From Nioella aestuarii (lineage in GTDB: Bacteria; Pseudomonadota; Alphaproteobacteria; Rhodobacterales; Rhodobacteraceae): a stretch of DNA of 64,000 nt. The notes beneath the pieces are model-generated. The model made no database searches. It had not been told where the DNA came from and worked only from the letters and a program-made list of their open reading frames with translations. Positions 51,093 through 59,285 of the stretch are shown one piece after another. The position numbers and the translations under genes are program-made. The stretch is from the NCBI RefSeq assembly GCF_050896395.1, contig NZ_JBPBBA010000007.1:62001-126000 (forward strand), read 5' to 3'. The first letter of the stretch is position 1. Every line of letters begins with the position of its first letter.

Positions 51093-51445
51093 TTTGGGGG
51101 CAAAGTGACAGGCTGGTGGCGGCAGACAGGGCGCTGTCTGGTGTGGAGACGCTGCTGCGTTCGGGCCGTTTCATTGATCTGCCAGAGACGGTGTCGGCGA
51201 TGGAACGGGCGATGCAAGGCTTGCAGGGCTCCGGTCTCGATGGCCTGGCCGCCAGCCGGCTGTCTGACCTGCGGGCCCTACGCGCGCGCGCTGCAAACGT
51301 GGGTGAATTACTGCGTGCCGTGCTGTCGGGTATGCGCGATGCCCGCGCCAGCCTTGCAACGCCGAGCGGCTTTTCCAGCTACGATGCATCGGGTCGCAGT
51401 GGTCATATCGGGTCTGAGAACACCCGGTTTGAACGGCGTCGCTAA
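51089..51445 (+). CDS. FlgN-like flagellar chaperone candidate
   Basis: 118 aa, GTG start overlapping the preceding stop. It is almost entirely helical, with heptad-like spacing (DRALSGVETLLRSGRFIDLPETVSAMERAM and LSDLRALRARAANVGELLRAVLSGMRDAR) and a disordered Ser/Gly C-terminus. These are features of FlgN-type export chaperones for hook-associated proteins. Position after the rod-binding gene supports a flagellar role. Sequence identity to FlgN is not obvious by eye, so this is a contextual call. Confidence 0.6.
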   Translation: MIWGQSDRLVAADRALSGVETLLRSGRFIDLPETVSAMERAMQGLQGSGLDGLAASRLSDLRALRARAANVGELLRAVLSGMRDARASLATPSGFSSYDASGRSGHIGSENTRFERRR

Positions 51446-51661
51446 CCTGTGGGATTTCATTAAAATTCGCCGGAAAAACCTTGCGATATTAGGAGCTTGT
51501 TAGAGCTTTCACGCAATGGTTCCCCTGCACCGTACTGGGTGGCGTGTCGGGTCATGAGAACCCGCCGCAGGCGTCAGAAGGACGTTTTGGGCTGACCTGC
51601 GAAGGCAGGTCTGAAACGGGCGCGGAATCCAGGCGCCGATCTAACTGAGGAAGGGCACACT
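51446..51661. other. Structured non-coding interval downstream of the flagellar genes
   Basis: Together with the short frame that follows, this forms a stretch of about 347 bp without a confident gene. A perfect hairpin GACCTGC-GAAG-GCAGGTC occurs at about 51594-51611. No T run follows it. I could not match the sequence to a riboswitch or sRNA family that I know. Confidence 0.35.
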
Positions 51662-51796
51662 ATGGCCACCTTCCACGCACCCCCATGGTGGCCATCGTCG
51701 CCGACAACCTTTCTCTTTTTGATGATGATCGGGCGCAACTCGTTTTGCGCGGCCATGGCCAACCTCACCCAATTTTGGCGTTGGCGGGCAGACTAA
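51662..51796 (+). CDS. Possible small protein or leader peptide (44 aa)
   Basis: An ATG with AGGAAGG 8 nt upstream opens a 44-codon frame, MATFHAPPWWPSSPTT then FLFLMMIGRN and a Trp-rich end QFWRWRAD. The start codon lies inside one arm of a perfect 9-bp inverted repeat (ATGGCCACC at 51662-51670, GGTGGCCAT at 51687-51695). A second stem GCGCAA-N6-TTGCGC follows within the frame. The stop overlaps the convergent LysR stop as CTAA. The ribosome site and compact fit support coding; the short length and odd composition argue against it. Confidence 0.3.
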   Translation: MATFHAPPWWPSSPTTFLFLMMIGRNSFCAAMANLTQFWRWRAD

Positions 51797-52713
51797 TCAG
51801 CGTCGATGAAGGAAGGCTTAACCGGGGGCAGACCAGCTTCTGACAGAATCCAGTCGCAGGTTCTGCGGGCTTCTGGTGTCAGCGGAACAGCGCGGCGGGT
51901 CAGCAAGTGAAAGGCCCGCTCGGGGTGCAGCATCTGGGCAAAGGGCTGTACCAAGGTGCCGCTGTCGATATCGGGCTGAACGAAGGGAAACACGCCAAGC
52001 GTCACGCCAAGCCCATCTTTGGCCGCCTGCAAGACCACGTTGGAATCGGTGATTACGGTTTCCTCGGCAAAGGTCAGCGCCCGCGCGTCAGTCAGCGCCA
52101 GCCAGGCTGTCCATTCAGACCGGTCGTGTTGGTGGATGACAGGAAAGCGGGCCAGGTCGGCCGGGTCGGATAGCCCGCCCTTTTCCCGCAGCAGGGCCGG
52201 GCTTGCCACCGGGCTATAGCTGATCTCGATCAGCTTGCGCGCGTTCAGGCCCGACCAGGTTCCAGTACCCCAGTCGATGGCGATCTGTGTCGTCATATCC
52301 GCGTCGCTGGTGATCCGGGGACCATGATGCAACCGAAGGTCGATATCAGGGTGCAGCCTGCGAAAACGTCCAAGCCGGGGAATCAGCCAGCGCGCGCCGA
52401 AAATAGGCCCTACTGCCAGTGTGACCCATTTGCGCGGGGTGGCGATGTGGGTCGCGACCTCCGCCCGGATGTCATCGAACGCGCGGCTGACAACCTGCGC
52501 AAGCGAGCGACCTGCATCGGTCAATGCCACGGCACGGGTTTTGCGGATGAACAGCTGACAGCCCCAGTCCCTTTCCAGCTGGCGGATCTGGTTGCTGATG
52601 GTCGTTGCGCTAACGCACAGCTCTGCCGCGGCGTCCTTGAAACTGAGCAGCCGTGCCGCCGCCTCGAAGCTGCGCAGGGCGGTCAGGGGCAGGTGTCTGT
52701 TCGGAAGTGTCAT
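51793..52713 (-). CDS. LysR-family regulator, GcvA-like
   Basis: 306 aa. The winged HTH opens LPLTALRSFEAAARLLSFKDAAAELCVSATTISNQIRQLE, the GcvA-branch pattern. The effector domain runs from about residue 92. It is divergent from MttB copy 2 across 124 bp containing an inverted repeat, the classical layout for a LysR regulator and its target operon. The inducer is presumably a compound of that pathway. Confidence 0.92.
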   Translation of the reverse strand: MTLPNRHLPLTALRSFEAAARLLSFKDAAAELCVSATTISNQIRQLERDWGCQLFIRKTRAVALTDAGRSLAQVVSRAFDDIRAEVATHIATPRKWVTLAVGPIFGARWLIPRLGRFRRLHPDIDLRLHHGPRITSDADMTTQIAIDWGTGTWSGLNARKLIEISYSPVASPALLREKGGLSDPADLARFPVIHQHDRSEWTAWLALTDARALTFAEETVITDSNVVLQAAKDGLGVTLGVFPFVQPDIDSGTLVQPFAQMLHPERAFHLLTRRAVPLTPEARRTCDWILSEAGLPPVKPSFIDAD

Positions 52714-52738
52714 GTGCTGGATCGTGCCCGGATATGGG

Positions 52739-52758
52739 TAAAGATTTCTTTATGCATA
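52739..52758. promoter_or_regulatory. Inverted repeat in the LysR / MttB intergenic region
   Basis: TAAAGA-TT-TCTTTA (52739-52752) fits a T-N12-A style LysR half-site pair. It abuts a second palindrome TATGCATA (52751-52758). It lies 26 bp upstream of the lysR start and about 80 bp upstream of the MttB start, a plausible shared operator. Confidence 0.5.
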
Positions 52759-52837
52759 GAGGTCGGAATAGTCGCTTGTCCAACCCTCCTGGTTTGGAAA
52801 TGATCGCAGAAGGAAGCGGGATCGAAAGGCTGCCGAT

Positions 52838-54382
52838 ATGGCACAACCGGGCGCAAGGCGCAGGGGACGACGGCGGGGCGGTGACGAAGGCGAGGGCACC
52901 GGGCGCGCGGCCGCGCCGCTTAACCGGCTGACTGGCGGGCGACTGAACCCACTGGATGCGGATGCGATCACCCAGATCGACGCGGCAGCCCGCGCAATCC
53001 TGGCAGAGATCGGCATGGCAGCGCCGCCAGAGGACGTTGTTGGGCTGGTCACTGCGGCGGGGGGCGACCTGTCATCGGAAGGACGGCTTTTGTTCCCCCG
53101 CGATTTGCAGGACAGCGCGCTGGCCGGGATCGGCCGAGAGGTAGCGCTTTGCGGGCGTAGACCGGGCCTGGATCTGCATCTGGCGGGCCGAAAGGTGCAT
53201 GTGGGCACGGGCGGGGCGTCGCCGCAGATGGTGGATCTGCATAGCGGAGCCTACCGCCCTTCGACCCTGGCGGATCTCTACGATGCTGCGCGGCTGGTGG
53301 ATGTGCTGGATAATATACATTTCTTCGCGCGTCCGGTCGTGGCCCGCGATATGGACAGTGACCTGCTGCTGGAGATCAACACCGCGTATGCAGCGCTTGC
53401 GGGGACCGCGAAACATGTGGTGGTCAGCGCCTCCAGCCCAGAGGCGGTGCGCGCGATTGCCGATTTGTGCTTTGCCATTGCAGGCAGCGCCGACGCTTTC
53501 CGCGACCGACCGTTCCTGTCCTTGACCATCAACCACGTCGTGCCACCCTTGCGCTTTTCGGCAGAGGCTTGCGACGTGATGATCGAAGCCGCCCGACTTG
53601 GCCTTCCCATGCAGTGCAATACCTTCGGTCAGCTTGGGGCCTCGAGCCCTGTGACCATCGCGGGCTGCGTGGCGCAAACGATCGCGGAAACGCTGGCGGG
53701 GGTGATCGTGGCGTGGCTTGCGAACCCGCAGGCGCGTATCATCTTTGGGCCCCGCCCAATGGTCACCGATCTGCGCACCGGTGGCATGGCAGGCGGTTGC
53801 GGGGAACAGGCGCTGCTGACAGCCGTCGCCGTGCGCATGGCGCAACATTACGGATTGCCCAATTCCACCATCGCAGGGGCAACGGACAGCAAGGTGCCGG
53901 ACGGGCAGGCGGGATTTGAGAAGTCGCTGACAGTGTCCATGGCGGCGCAGACCGGGTCAAACATGATCACCCAGGCCGCCGGTGCGCTGGCCGGGCTGAT
54001 GGCCTGTTCGTTGGAGGCTTATGTAATCGACAACGATATGCTCGGGGTGATCCTGCGGTCGCTAGCCCCGATCGAGCTGGATGACACCGCCCTTTCGGTG
54101 GCTGCCATCGCCGAGGTCGCACGAGGCGAAGGGCACTTTCTAGGCCAGCCCGAGACCTACCAGCGGATGCAGAGCGATTTCCTCTACCCGGACGTGTCTG
54201 ACCGGCGCAGCCCCGAGGATTGGGCCATCGCAGGATCGCCGGATATCCGCAATGCCGCCAAAGCCCGCGCGCAAGACACCCTTGCCACGCATTATCCAAA
54301 CTATATCCCTGAAGATATCGACGCGGATCTGCGCGACCGCTTCGATATCCGACTGCCGAAAACCTGTATGAGGCCCTCATGA
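52838..54382 (+). CDS. MttB-family methyltransferase without pyrrolysine, copy 2
   Basis: 514 aa, the same length as copy 1. The N-terminus is highly basic (RRRGRRRGG), a hallmark of this branch. The barrel shows GTGGASPQMVDLHSG, FLSLTINHVVPPLRF and SSPVTIAGCVAQTIAE, co-linear with copy 1. It contains no amber codon. It differs from copy 1 at many substrate-side positions, so a different quaternary or tertiary amine is likely. It starts a three-gene coupled operon with a KPR-like reductase and an FAH hydrolase. A cognate corrinoid protein is not visible. Confidence 0.87.
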   Translation: MAQPGARRRGRRRGGDEGEGTGRAAAPLNRLTGGRLNPLDADAITQIDAAARAILAEIGMAAPPEDVVGLVTAAGGDLSSEGRLLFPRDLQDSALAGIGREVALCGRRPGLDLHLAGRKVHVGTGGASPQMVDLHSGAYRPSTLADLYDAARLVDVLDNIHFFARPVVARDMDSDLLLEINTAYAALAGTAKHVVVSASSPEAVRAIADLCFAIAGSADAFRDRPFLSLTINHVVPPLRFSAEACDVMIEAARLGLPMQCNTFGQLGASSPVTIAGCVAQTIAETLAGVIVAWLANPQARIIFGPRPMVTDLRTGGMAGGCGEQALLTAVAVRMAQHYGLPNSTIAGATDSKVPDGQAGFEKSLTVSMAAQTGSNMITQAAGALAGLMACSLEAYVIDNDMLGVILRSLAPIELDDTALSVAAIAEVARGEGHFLGQPETYQRMQSDFLYPDVSDRRSPEDWAIAGSPDIRNAAKARAQDTLATHYPNYIPEDIDADLRDRFDIRLPKTCMRPS

Positions 54383-55314
54383 AAATCGCCGTTTTTGGAG
54401 TTGGGGCCATGGGCTCGGTCTATGCCGGTCTATTGGCCGATTCAGGGCACGAGGTCTGGGCGGTGGACCCTTGGCAGGCCCATCTGGACGCCATCGCCAC
54501 CAAGGGCTTGCGTGTGGAAGGAGCCAGTGGTGATCGGGTTGTTACGACGATCCGCACCGCCGCTGATCCGAGCGATCTGCCGCTGGTCGATCTGGCAATC
54601 ATCGCCACCAAGGCTGCCGCCGTCGGGGATGCGGCTCGGGCGCTGACCGGGTGCATTGGCCCCGAAACCCTGATCCTGACCATCCAGAACGGGCTTGGCG
54701 CGGGCGAACGGATTGGGCAGCACATGGACACGGCCAACGTGATCCTTGGCGTGGCGGACGGGTTCGGGGCCTCGATGAAAGGGCCCGGTCACGCGCATCA
54801 CAATGCCATGAAGCTGATCCGCATCGGCGAGATGGGCGGTGGCATGACCGACCGGCTGGAGCGTCTGGCAGAGCTCTGGCAGGGGGCGGGATTCAACGTG
54901 AAAGCTTTTGCCGACATCAATCAGCTGATCTGGGAAAAGTTCCTGTGCAATGTCACCCTGTCTGCTCCGTGCACGGTGATCGGTTGCACCGTGGGCGAGC
55001 TGATGGCAGACACCGACACCCGCGCCATGGCACTGGCCTGTATGCGAGAGGCATTTGCCATAGCTCAGCACAAAGGCATCGCCTTTTCCTTCGATGACCC
55101 CGAGGCCTATGTCACCGCCTTTGCGGCCCAGATGCCCAATGCGCGGCCCTCGATGCTGCTGGACCATATGGCCAAGCGCCCATCAGAGATCGACGCGATC
55201 AACGGGATGGTACCGGTTCTGGGGGCCGAGATTGGCCTGCCCACACCCTACAACCAGACCCTCAGCACAATCGTGCGCGCGCGTGAAGCGGCTTTCGGAA
55301 AGGACAAGGCATGA
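54379..55314 (+). CDS. 2-dehydropantoate 2-reductase family (ApbA/PanE-like) dehydrogenase
   Basis: 311 aa, ATG overlapping the previous stop (ATGA). The Rossmann motif KIAVFGVGAMGSVYAGLLADSG is at the N-terminus. The C-terminal helical domain has WEKFLCNVTLSAPC with the catalytic Lys region and KRPSEIDAINGMV. The family reduces ketopantoate or other 2-oxo acids with NADPH. Linkage to MttB and FAH genes suggests a catabolic 2-hydroxy/2-oxo acid step rather than pantothenate synthesis. Confidence 0.85.
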   Translation: MKIAVFGVGAMGSVYAGLLADSGHEVWAVDPWQAHLDAIATKGLRVEGASGDRVVTTIRTAADPSDLPLVDLAIIATKAAAVGDAARALTGCIGPETLILTIQNGLGAGERIGQHMDTANVILGVADGFGASMKGPGHAHHNAMKLIRIGEMGGGMTDRLERLAELWQGAGFNVKAFADINQLIWEKFLCNVTLSAPCTVIGCTVGELMADTDTRAMALACMREAFAIAQHKGIAFSFDDPEAYVTAFAAQMPNARPSMLLDHMAKRPSEIDAINGMVPVLGAEIGLPTPYNQTLSTIVRAREAAFGKDKA

Positions 55315-56168
55315 AACTGGCACGGTGGCGCGCGGACGGGGAGGATGCCTACGGTCTGATTGAAGGTGATATGGCATATTCAGTCAGCGATCTGTTCAGG
55401 GCACGATTCCATGATCTGAAAGACGTGCTGGCCGCGGACGCGATCTCTGACCTGCGGGCCGATGCTATGACCAGCCAACCTGTGCCGTGTGATGACATCA
55501 CCTGGCGCTTACCGATCCAACGGGGGGCAAGGGTGATCTGCGTCGGCATCAACTACCCAAAGCGCTATCCGCTGGATCAAAGCGTGACCCGGCCCGATAA
55601 CATCATCCTCTTTGCCAAGCTCGACGGAACCCTTGTGCCGCATGACGCTCCGCTGGAAATACCCGTGGGCGAGGCCGCCGACAGCTTTGACTACGAAGGT
55701 GAGATCGGAGTCATGATTGGCCGCACTGCCCGCCATATCAGCGCCGCGGATGCCCATGCTCATATTGCCGGGTATACCGTGGTCAATGACGGTTCTGTCC
55801 GGGACTGGCAGCGCCATTCAGTGCACGCGGGCAAGAATTTCGCCGCCTCGGGAGGCTGCGGTCCCTGGATCACAACAGCAGATGAAATTGACGAAGCAGA
55901 AAAGCTGATACTGACGACGCGATTGAACGGTCAGGTCGTTCAGCACGCCTCGGCTAGCGAGATGTATTTCTCTATCTCGCAGGTGGTGTCCTACATCTCT
56001 CACATGATACCGCTTGTCCCCGGCGACCTGATTGCCATGGGATCGCCCGATGGCACGGGCGGCAGCCGCACGCCGCCGCGTTTCCTGAAAGAAGGGGATG
56101 TGTTGGAGATCGAGCTGTCCGGGGTCGGGTTGCTGAGGAACCGCGTGGGCCCGGCCGGGCCGCGCTAG
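55311..56168 (+). CDS. Fumarylacetoacetate hydrolase (FAH) family protein
   Basis: 285 aa, coupled to the previous gene by ATGA. The FAH domain (about 70-280) shows YEGEIGVMIG with the metal-binding Glu pair, VVNDGSVRDWQ with the Asp ligand, and GDLIAMGSPDGTG. Members hydrolyse or decarboxylate 1,3-dicarbonyl-type acids with Mg2+ or Mn2+. The substrate here is probably a product of the KPR/MttB steps. Its stop shares CTAG with the convergent acyltransferase. Confidence 0.87.
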   Translation: MKLARWRADGEDAYGLIEGDMAYSVSDLFRARFHDLKDVLAADAISDLRADAMTSQPVPCDDITWRLPIQRGARVICVGINYPKRYPLDQSVTRPDNIILFAKLDGTLVPHDAPLEIPVGEAADSFDYEGEIGVMIGRTARHISAADAHAHIAGYTVVNDGSVRDWQRHSVHAGKNFAASGGCGPWITTADEIDEAEKLILTTRLNGQVVQHASASEMYFSISQVVSYISHMIPLVPGDLIAMGSPDGTGGSRTPPRFLKEGDVLEIELSGVGLLRNRVGPAGPR

Positions 56169-57598
56169 GTGTTCAACTGCTCGCGATAGGCGGCGTATTC
56201 TTGGGACAGTGTCGATAGCTCTGCCTGAATCCGGGCGCGCTGTGTAGTCAGCTGTTTGGCTGTTTGAGAACGCCCCCCAAGCAACACGCGCGCGCGTGCC
56301 TCTCCCAGGAACACCGCGATGTTATCGAGAAAGGTCAGGGTGGGGCGACCTGTACCCAAGGCGATCAAAATGATCGCAATCCCGCAGGTCCAGCCAACCG
56401 CCGCCCCCCAAATCGATGCCGACAGAACGCCAGCAATCAGACCCGTCAAAACCCAGAACATCGGGTAGACAAAAATACCCGCGAAGATCGACCACGTGGA
56501 CCGCTTGTCCAGATCCTTACGGCGGCTGAGGCTGCGCAGCACCCAGAAGGGCAAAAGGTTCAGCGCCAGACCGACCAGAGCCACCGGAGCCAAAAGCGCG
56601 GTCTTCGCGATGGTCCTTTTTCGACCTTTGCGCGCCGGTCCACCCGCAGACGCAACCCCATGCGCAATCTGATCGTCACGCAGCCCTGACCTGCGCAGCG
56701 CCCTGTCGTAGTCGGAAATCTGCCGGCGCAGTGCCTCGGTTCGCGCGGGCTGCATTTTCTGCACCCAGAGATAGCCGTCATGAATGCCGCGCCGCCTCTC
56801 CGCGATGTCAAAAAGAGCCTCCGCGCGGGCGGGGTCGGGTTCAGTGTTGCCGATCATTTCTGCGGCGCGCGCGACCAGCCGGGCCTCTTCCCAGCTTTCA
56901 TGACCAGGGGTCATTGCATCAAGGCGGTCATGCAAGCGACTGGTCAGCGCCCTGACCGCCGTCACCCGATCCTGACGACTGTCAGAGCGGAAGGCCGCAA
57001 TCTCCTCGGTGGTCATCTGGGCCGGATCTCCGATTTCAAGCAGAGCACGGGACCGGACGCGGTGTTTGGCCTCGAATGTCAGGCAGACCGGCACGATCAC
57101 CAGACCGGAAGTGCCGCGGCGGGTCTCGGTTTCCAATGCGATCCGGGCAGCACCAGTTTTCAAGGGCAGAATGCGGGGATTGTTGTGGCTGATGCCCTCA
57201 GGAAAAATGGCCAGCACTCCGCCTGCTTCCAACAGGTCCGAGGCGCTTGAAAAGCTGTCGGCAAGCGATCCCATATGCGCGCGCCCATCCTGCCGGCGGA
57301 AAAGCGGTACAACCCCGGCGGCGTTCAGAAAAGGGCGCAGCGGGCGGTAATCCCAGACAGTGCTGGCCCCCAGAAACCGCGGCATCCGGGGCAGAAAGGC
57401 CGTGAGGACCGCGCCATCCACGAGGCTGTTGGAATGGTTTGCCAGAACAATCACCGGCTGATCTGTCGGGAATCGGTCCGCTCCGACAACTTCGATACGT
57501 CTGTAGAAGGCATCCAGTGTCAAACGCCCCAGCCATCGCAGAAAGCGGTCTGTCAGCGGGCGTGCACGCGCCCCGCCTGGACGTGGTTCGGCAATCAT
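56165..57598 (-). CDS. PlsC-domain acyltransferase with C-terminal membrane region
   Basis: 477 aa. The acyltransferase domain spans about 45-230, with H55...D61 in ANHSNSLVDG. This H-x5-D spacing resembles the Gat/Sct1-type glycerol-3-phosphate acyltransferases rather than bacterial PlsC (HX4D). FPEGISHNNPRILPLKTGAAR is the FPEG block. Two or three hydrophobic helices follow (about 330-420), then a coiled C-terminus. It likely acylates glycerol-3-phosphate, DHAP or lysophosphatidate at the inner membrane. Confidence 0.8.
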   Translation of the reverse strand: MIAEPRPGGARARPLTDRFLRWLGRLTLDAFYRRIEVVGADRFPTDQPVIVLANHSNSLVDGAVLTAFLPRMPRFLGASTVWDYRPLRPFLNAAGVVPLFRRQDGRAHMGSLADSFSSASDLLEAGGVLAIFPEGISHNNPRILPLKTGAARIALETETRRGTSGLVIVPVCLTFEAKHRVRSRALLEIGDPAQMTTEEIAAFRSDSRQDRVTAVRALTSRLHDRLDAMTPGHESWEEARLVARAAEMIGNTEPDPARAEALFDIAERRRGIHDGYLWVQKMQPARTEALRRQISDYDRALRRSGLRDDQIAHGVASAGGPARKGRKRTIAKTALLAPVALVGLALNLLPFWVLRSLSRRKDLDKRSTWSIFAGIFVYPMFWVLTGLIAGVLSASIWGAAVGWTCGIAIILIALGTGRPTLTFLDNIAVFLGEARARVLLGGRSQTAKQLTTQRARIQAELSTLSQEYAAYREQLNT

Positions 57599-57717
57599 AT
57601 CAACGGCTTCAGTTCAATTCTCGTGCGCTAACTGGGCAACGGTGCAGAAAAACTCAAAAAATCGCGTTCTTACTGCAAACCTATCCCCCCTGACCAGGAG
57701 GGCAAGGGGGGTAAAAC

Positions 57718-58980
57718 CTACCCCCGGGCCTCTCTCCCAAGCTTCAGGAAAAGCAGGGCATAGAGTCCCAACCCTCCGATTCCGACCGCAGCCATCAGAA
57801 AAGGCATCCGCAACGCCATTTCCCGGCCGATCGTCGGTTCCAGAATGGCTACCAGTACTCCTCCCGCCAATGCACCGAGCGGCATCATCCCCCACCCGAA
57901 GAACCGATAGATGGAATTGACCCGCCCCAGGATGTCGCCCGGAATCATCCGCTGCCGATAGGACACGGTCACCACGTTCCACAGCAACCCTGCCAGCATA
58001 CTGAGAAACAGCGCCATGGCCGCCACTAGCGGCAGGGTTGTTGCCATCATCGCCAGATAGGTCAGTGGCATGGTGGCAAGCGCCAGCAACAGGCTGTTTC
58101 GGGGCCCAAGTCGAGCGGCCAGGCTTGGGCAGGCAAGCCCACCTACGACGCCACCCAGGGCCCCGGCGGTCAGCAGCATCCCAAAGCCGAATGCGCCAAG
58201 GCCCAGGATCTCTTGCGCGTAGAGGACGAGAATGGTGTTCGTGGCCATGTGCAGCGCATTCAGCAGCCCCAGCATAACGGCCAGTTGCAGAATGATACGA
58301 TGCGCAATGATCCAGCGGATGCCGCCCGCCATGTCGGCTACGAAACTGCCGTGCCGCTTTGGGGGCACCCGGTTTGGAAATACGATGGACCAGACGCAGA
58401 ATGCGGCCAGCCCAAAGGCCAGCGCATTGAAGGAAAACGGAACCGGCAGGGCCAAGGCGATTAGGACGCCGGCGACAGGGGGCCCGATGAACCGGCCCAT
58501 GATCTGCTCAATGCTCCAGATCTGGCCATTGGCGGCTTCCAGGTCCTGTTCATCGACCAGCATCGGCAGGCAGGTCTGCGCAGTATTGTCCCGCACAACC
58601 TCTGCCGCGCCAAGGGCGAACGCCAGGACCGAGAGCATCAGGATAAGCCCCAGACTGTCGTTTTGGGTCGGCAGGGAAGGGACTGCCAGCACCAAAAGCA
58701 CGAGACCGAAGGACAGCACCAGCCGGGACAGGTCGGCGCGAACCATAAGCTTTTGACGATCGGCCCGGTCGGTCAGGACCCCCACCGGCAAAGCAAGCAG
58801 CAGCCAAGGCAGATAGGTTGAGAAGCTGACAAGTGCGATGTGGACCGGATCGCGGCTGATCAGGGTAGCAAGCCATGGGAGAGCCATCGCCGCCACGCCG
58901 TCGCCGAGATTGGCCGTGGCCGCCCCCGACAAAAGCCAGCGGAAATTCCGATTGCGGCGAAAGAGGAACAGGTTCGACAT
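57718..58980 (-). CDS. MFS transporter (MFS_3 / EntS-like exporter)
   Basis: 420 aa with about twelve transmembrane segments. The N-terminus FRWLLSGAATANLGDGVAAMALPWLATL and the loop GVLTDRADRQKLMVRADLSR between helices 2 and 3 are typical of the EntS/macrolide-efflux branch. It probably exports a small molecule by proton antiport. A 9-bp inverted repeat lies just upstream of its start. Confidence 0.88.
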   Translation of the reverse strand: MSNLFLFRRNRNFRWLLSGAATANLGDGVAAMALPWLATLISRDPVHIALVSFSTYLPWLLLALPVGVLTDRADRQKLMVRADLSRLVLSFGLVLLVLAVPSLPTQNDSLGLILMLSVLAFALGAAEVVRDNTAQTCLPMLVDEQDLEAANGQIWSIEQIMGRFIGPPVAGVLIALALPVPFSFNALAFGLAAFCVWSIVFPNRVPPKRHGSFVADMAGGIRWIIAHRIILQLAVMLGLLNALHMATNTILVLYAQEILGLGAFGFGMLLTAGALGGVVGGLACPSLAARLGPRNSLLLALATMPLTYLAMMATTLPLVAAMALFLSMLAGLLWNVVTVSYRQRMIPGDILGRVNSIYRFFGWGMMPLGALAGGVLVAILEPTIGREMALRMPFLMAAVGIGGLGLYALLFLKLGREARG

Positions 58981-59285
58981 TGGTCACAGCCTGCCCCAGA
59001 TATGAAGCGTGTGAAACCCGGTTCGCATGTGTTTCACACTTTTCCAAACGCGGCTTGGCCTTTGCGATTTTACTGATCGGGTCTTGCTGGTCTCTTTCGT
59101 CCCTGATGGGCTTGCCCCCCTCGTTGAACCCAATCACTCTTTGCCTTTGATCAGGCGTGCCCCCGCCGCACATGGGGGCACCTGCGGCCTTGGTGGGGGT
59201 GGACGCATTTCAGGTCGTGCTCTTTGCCGTTGTCCGCGATATGACCGGGCTCAACGACTGATCTCTCTGCCAACAGGACCATGCC
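58981..59285. other. Divergent intergenic region between MFS gene and xthA
   Basis: 305 bp without a supportable gene. It contains the GTGTGAAAC inverted repeat near the MFS start and a second perfect stem GTGCCCCC-N9-GGGGGCAC at 59157-59181, not followed by Ts. Promoters for the two divergent genes should lie here, but I could not assign hexamers with confidence. Confidence 0.35.
59009..59039. promoter_or_regulatory. Candidate operator upstream of the MFS exporter
   Basis: GTGTGAAAC (59009-59017) and GTTTCACAC (59031-59039) form a perfect 9-bp inverted repeat with a 13-bp spacer, starting 28 bp before the MFS start codon. Arm length and spacing suit a dimeric repressor. No regulator gene is adjacent, so the binding protein would be encoded elsewhere. 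Confidence 0.5.
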
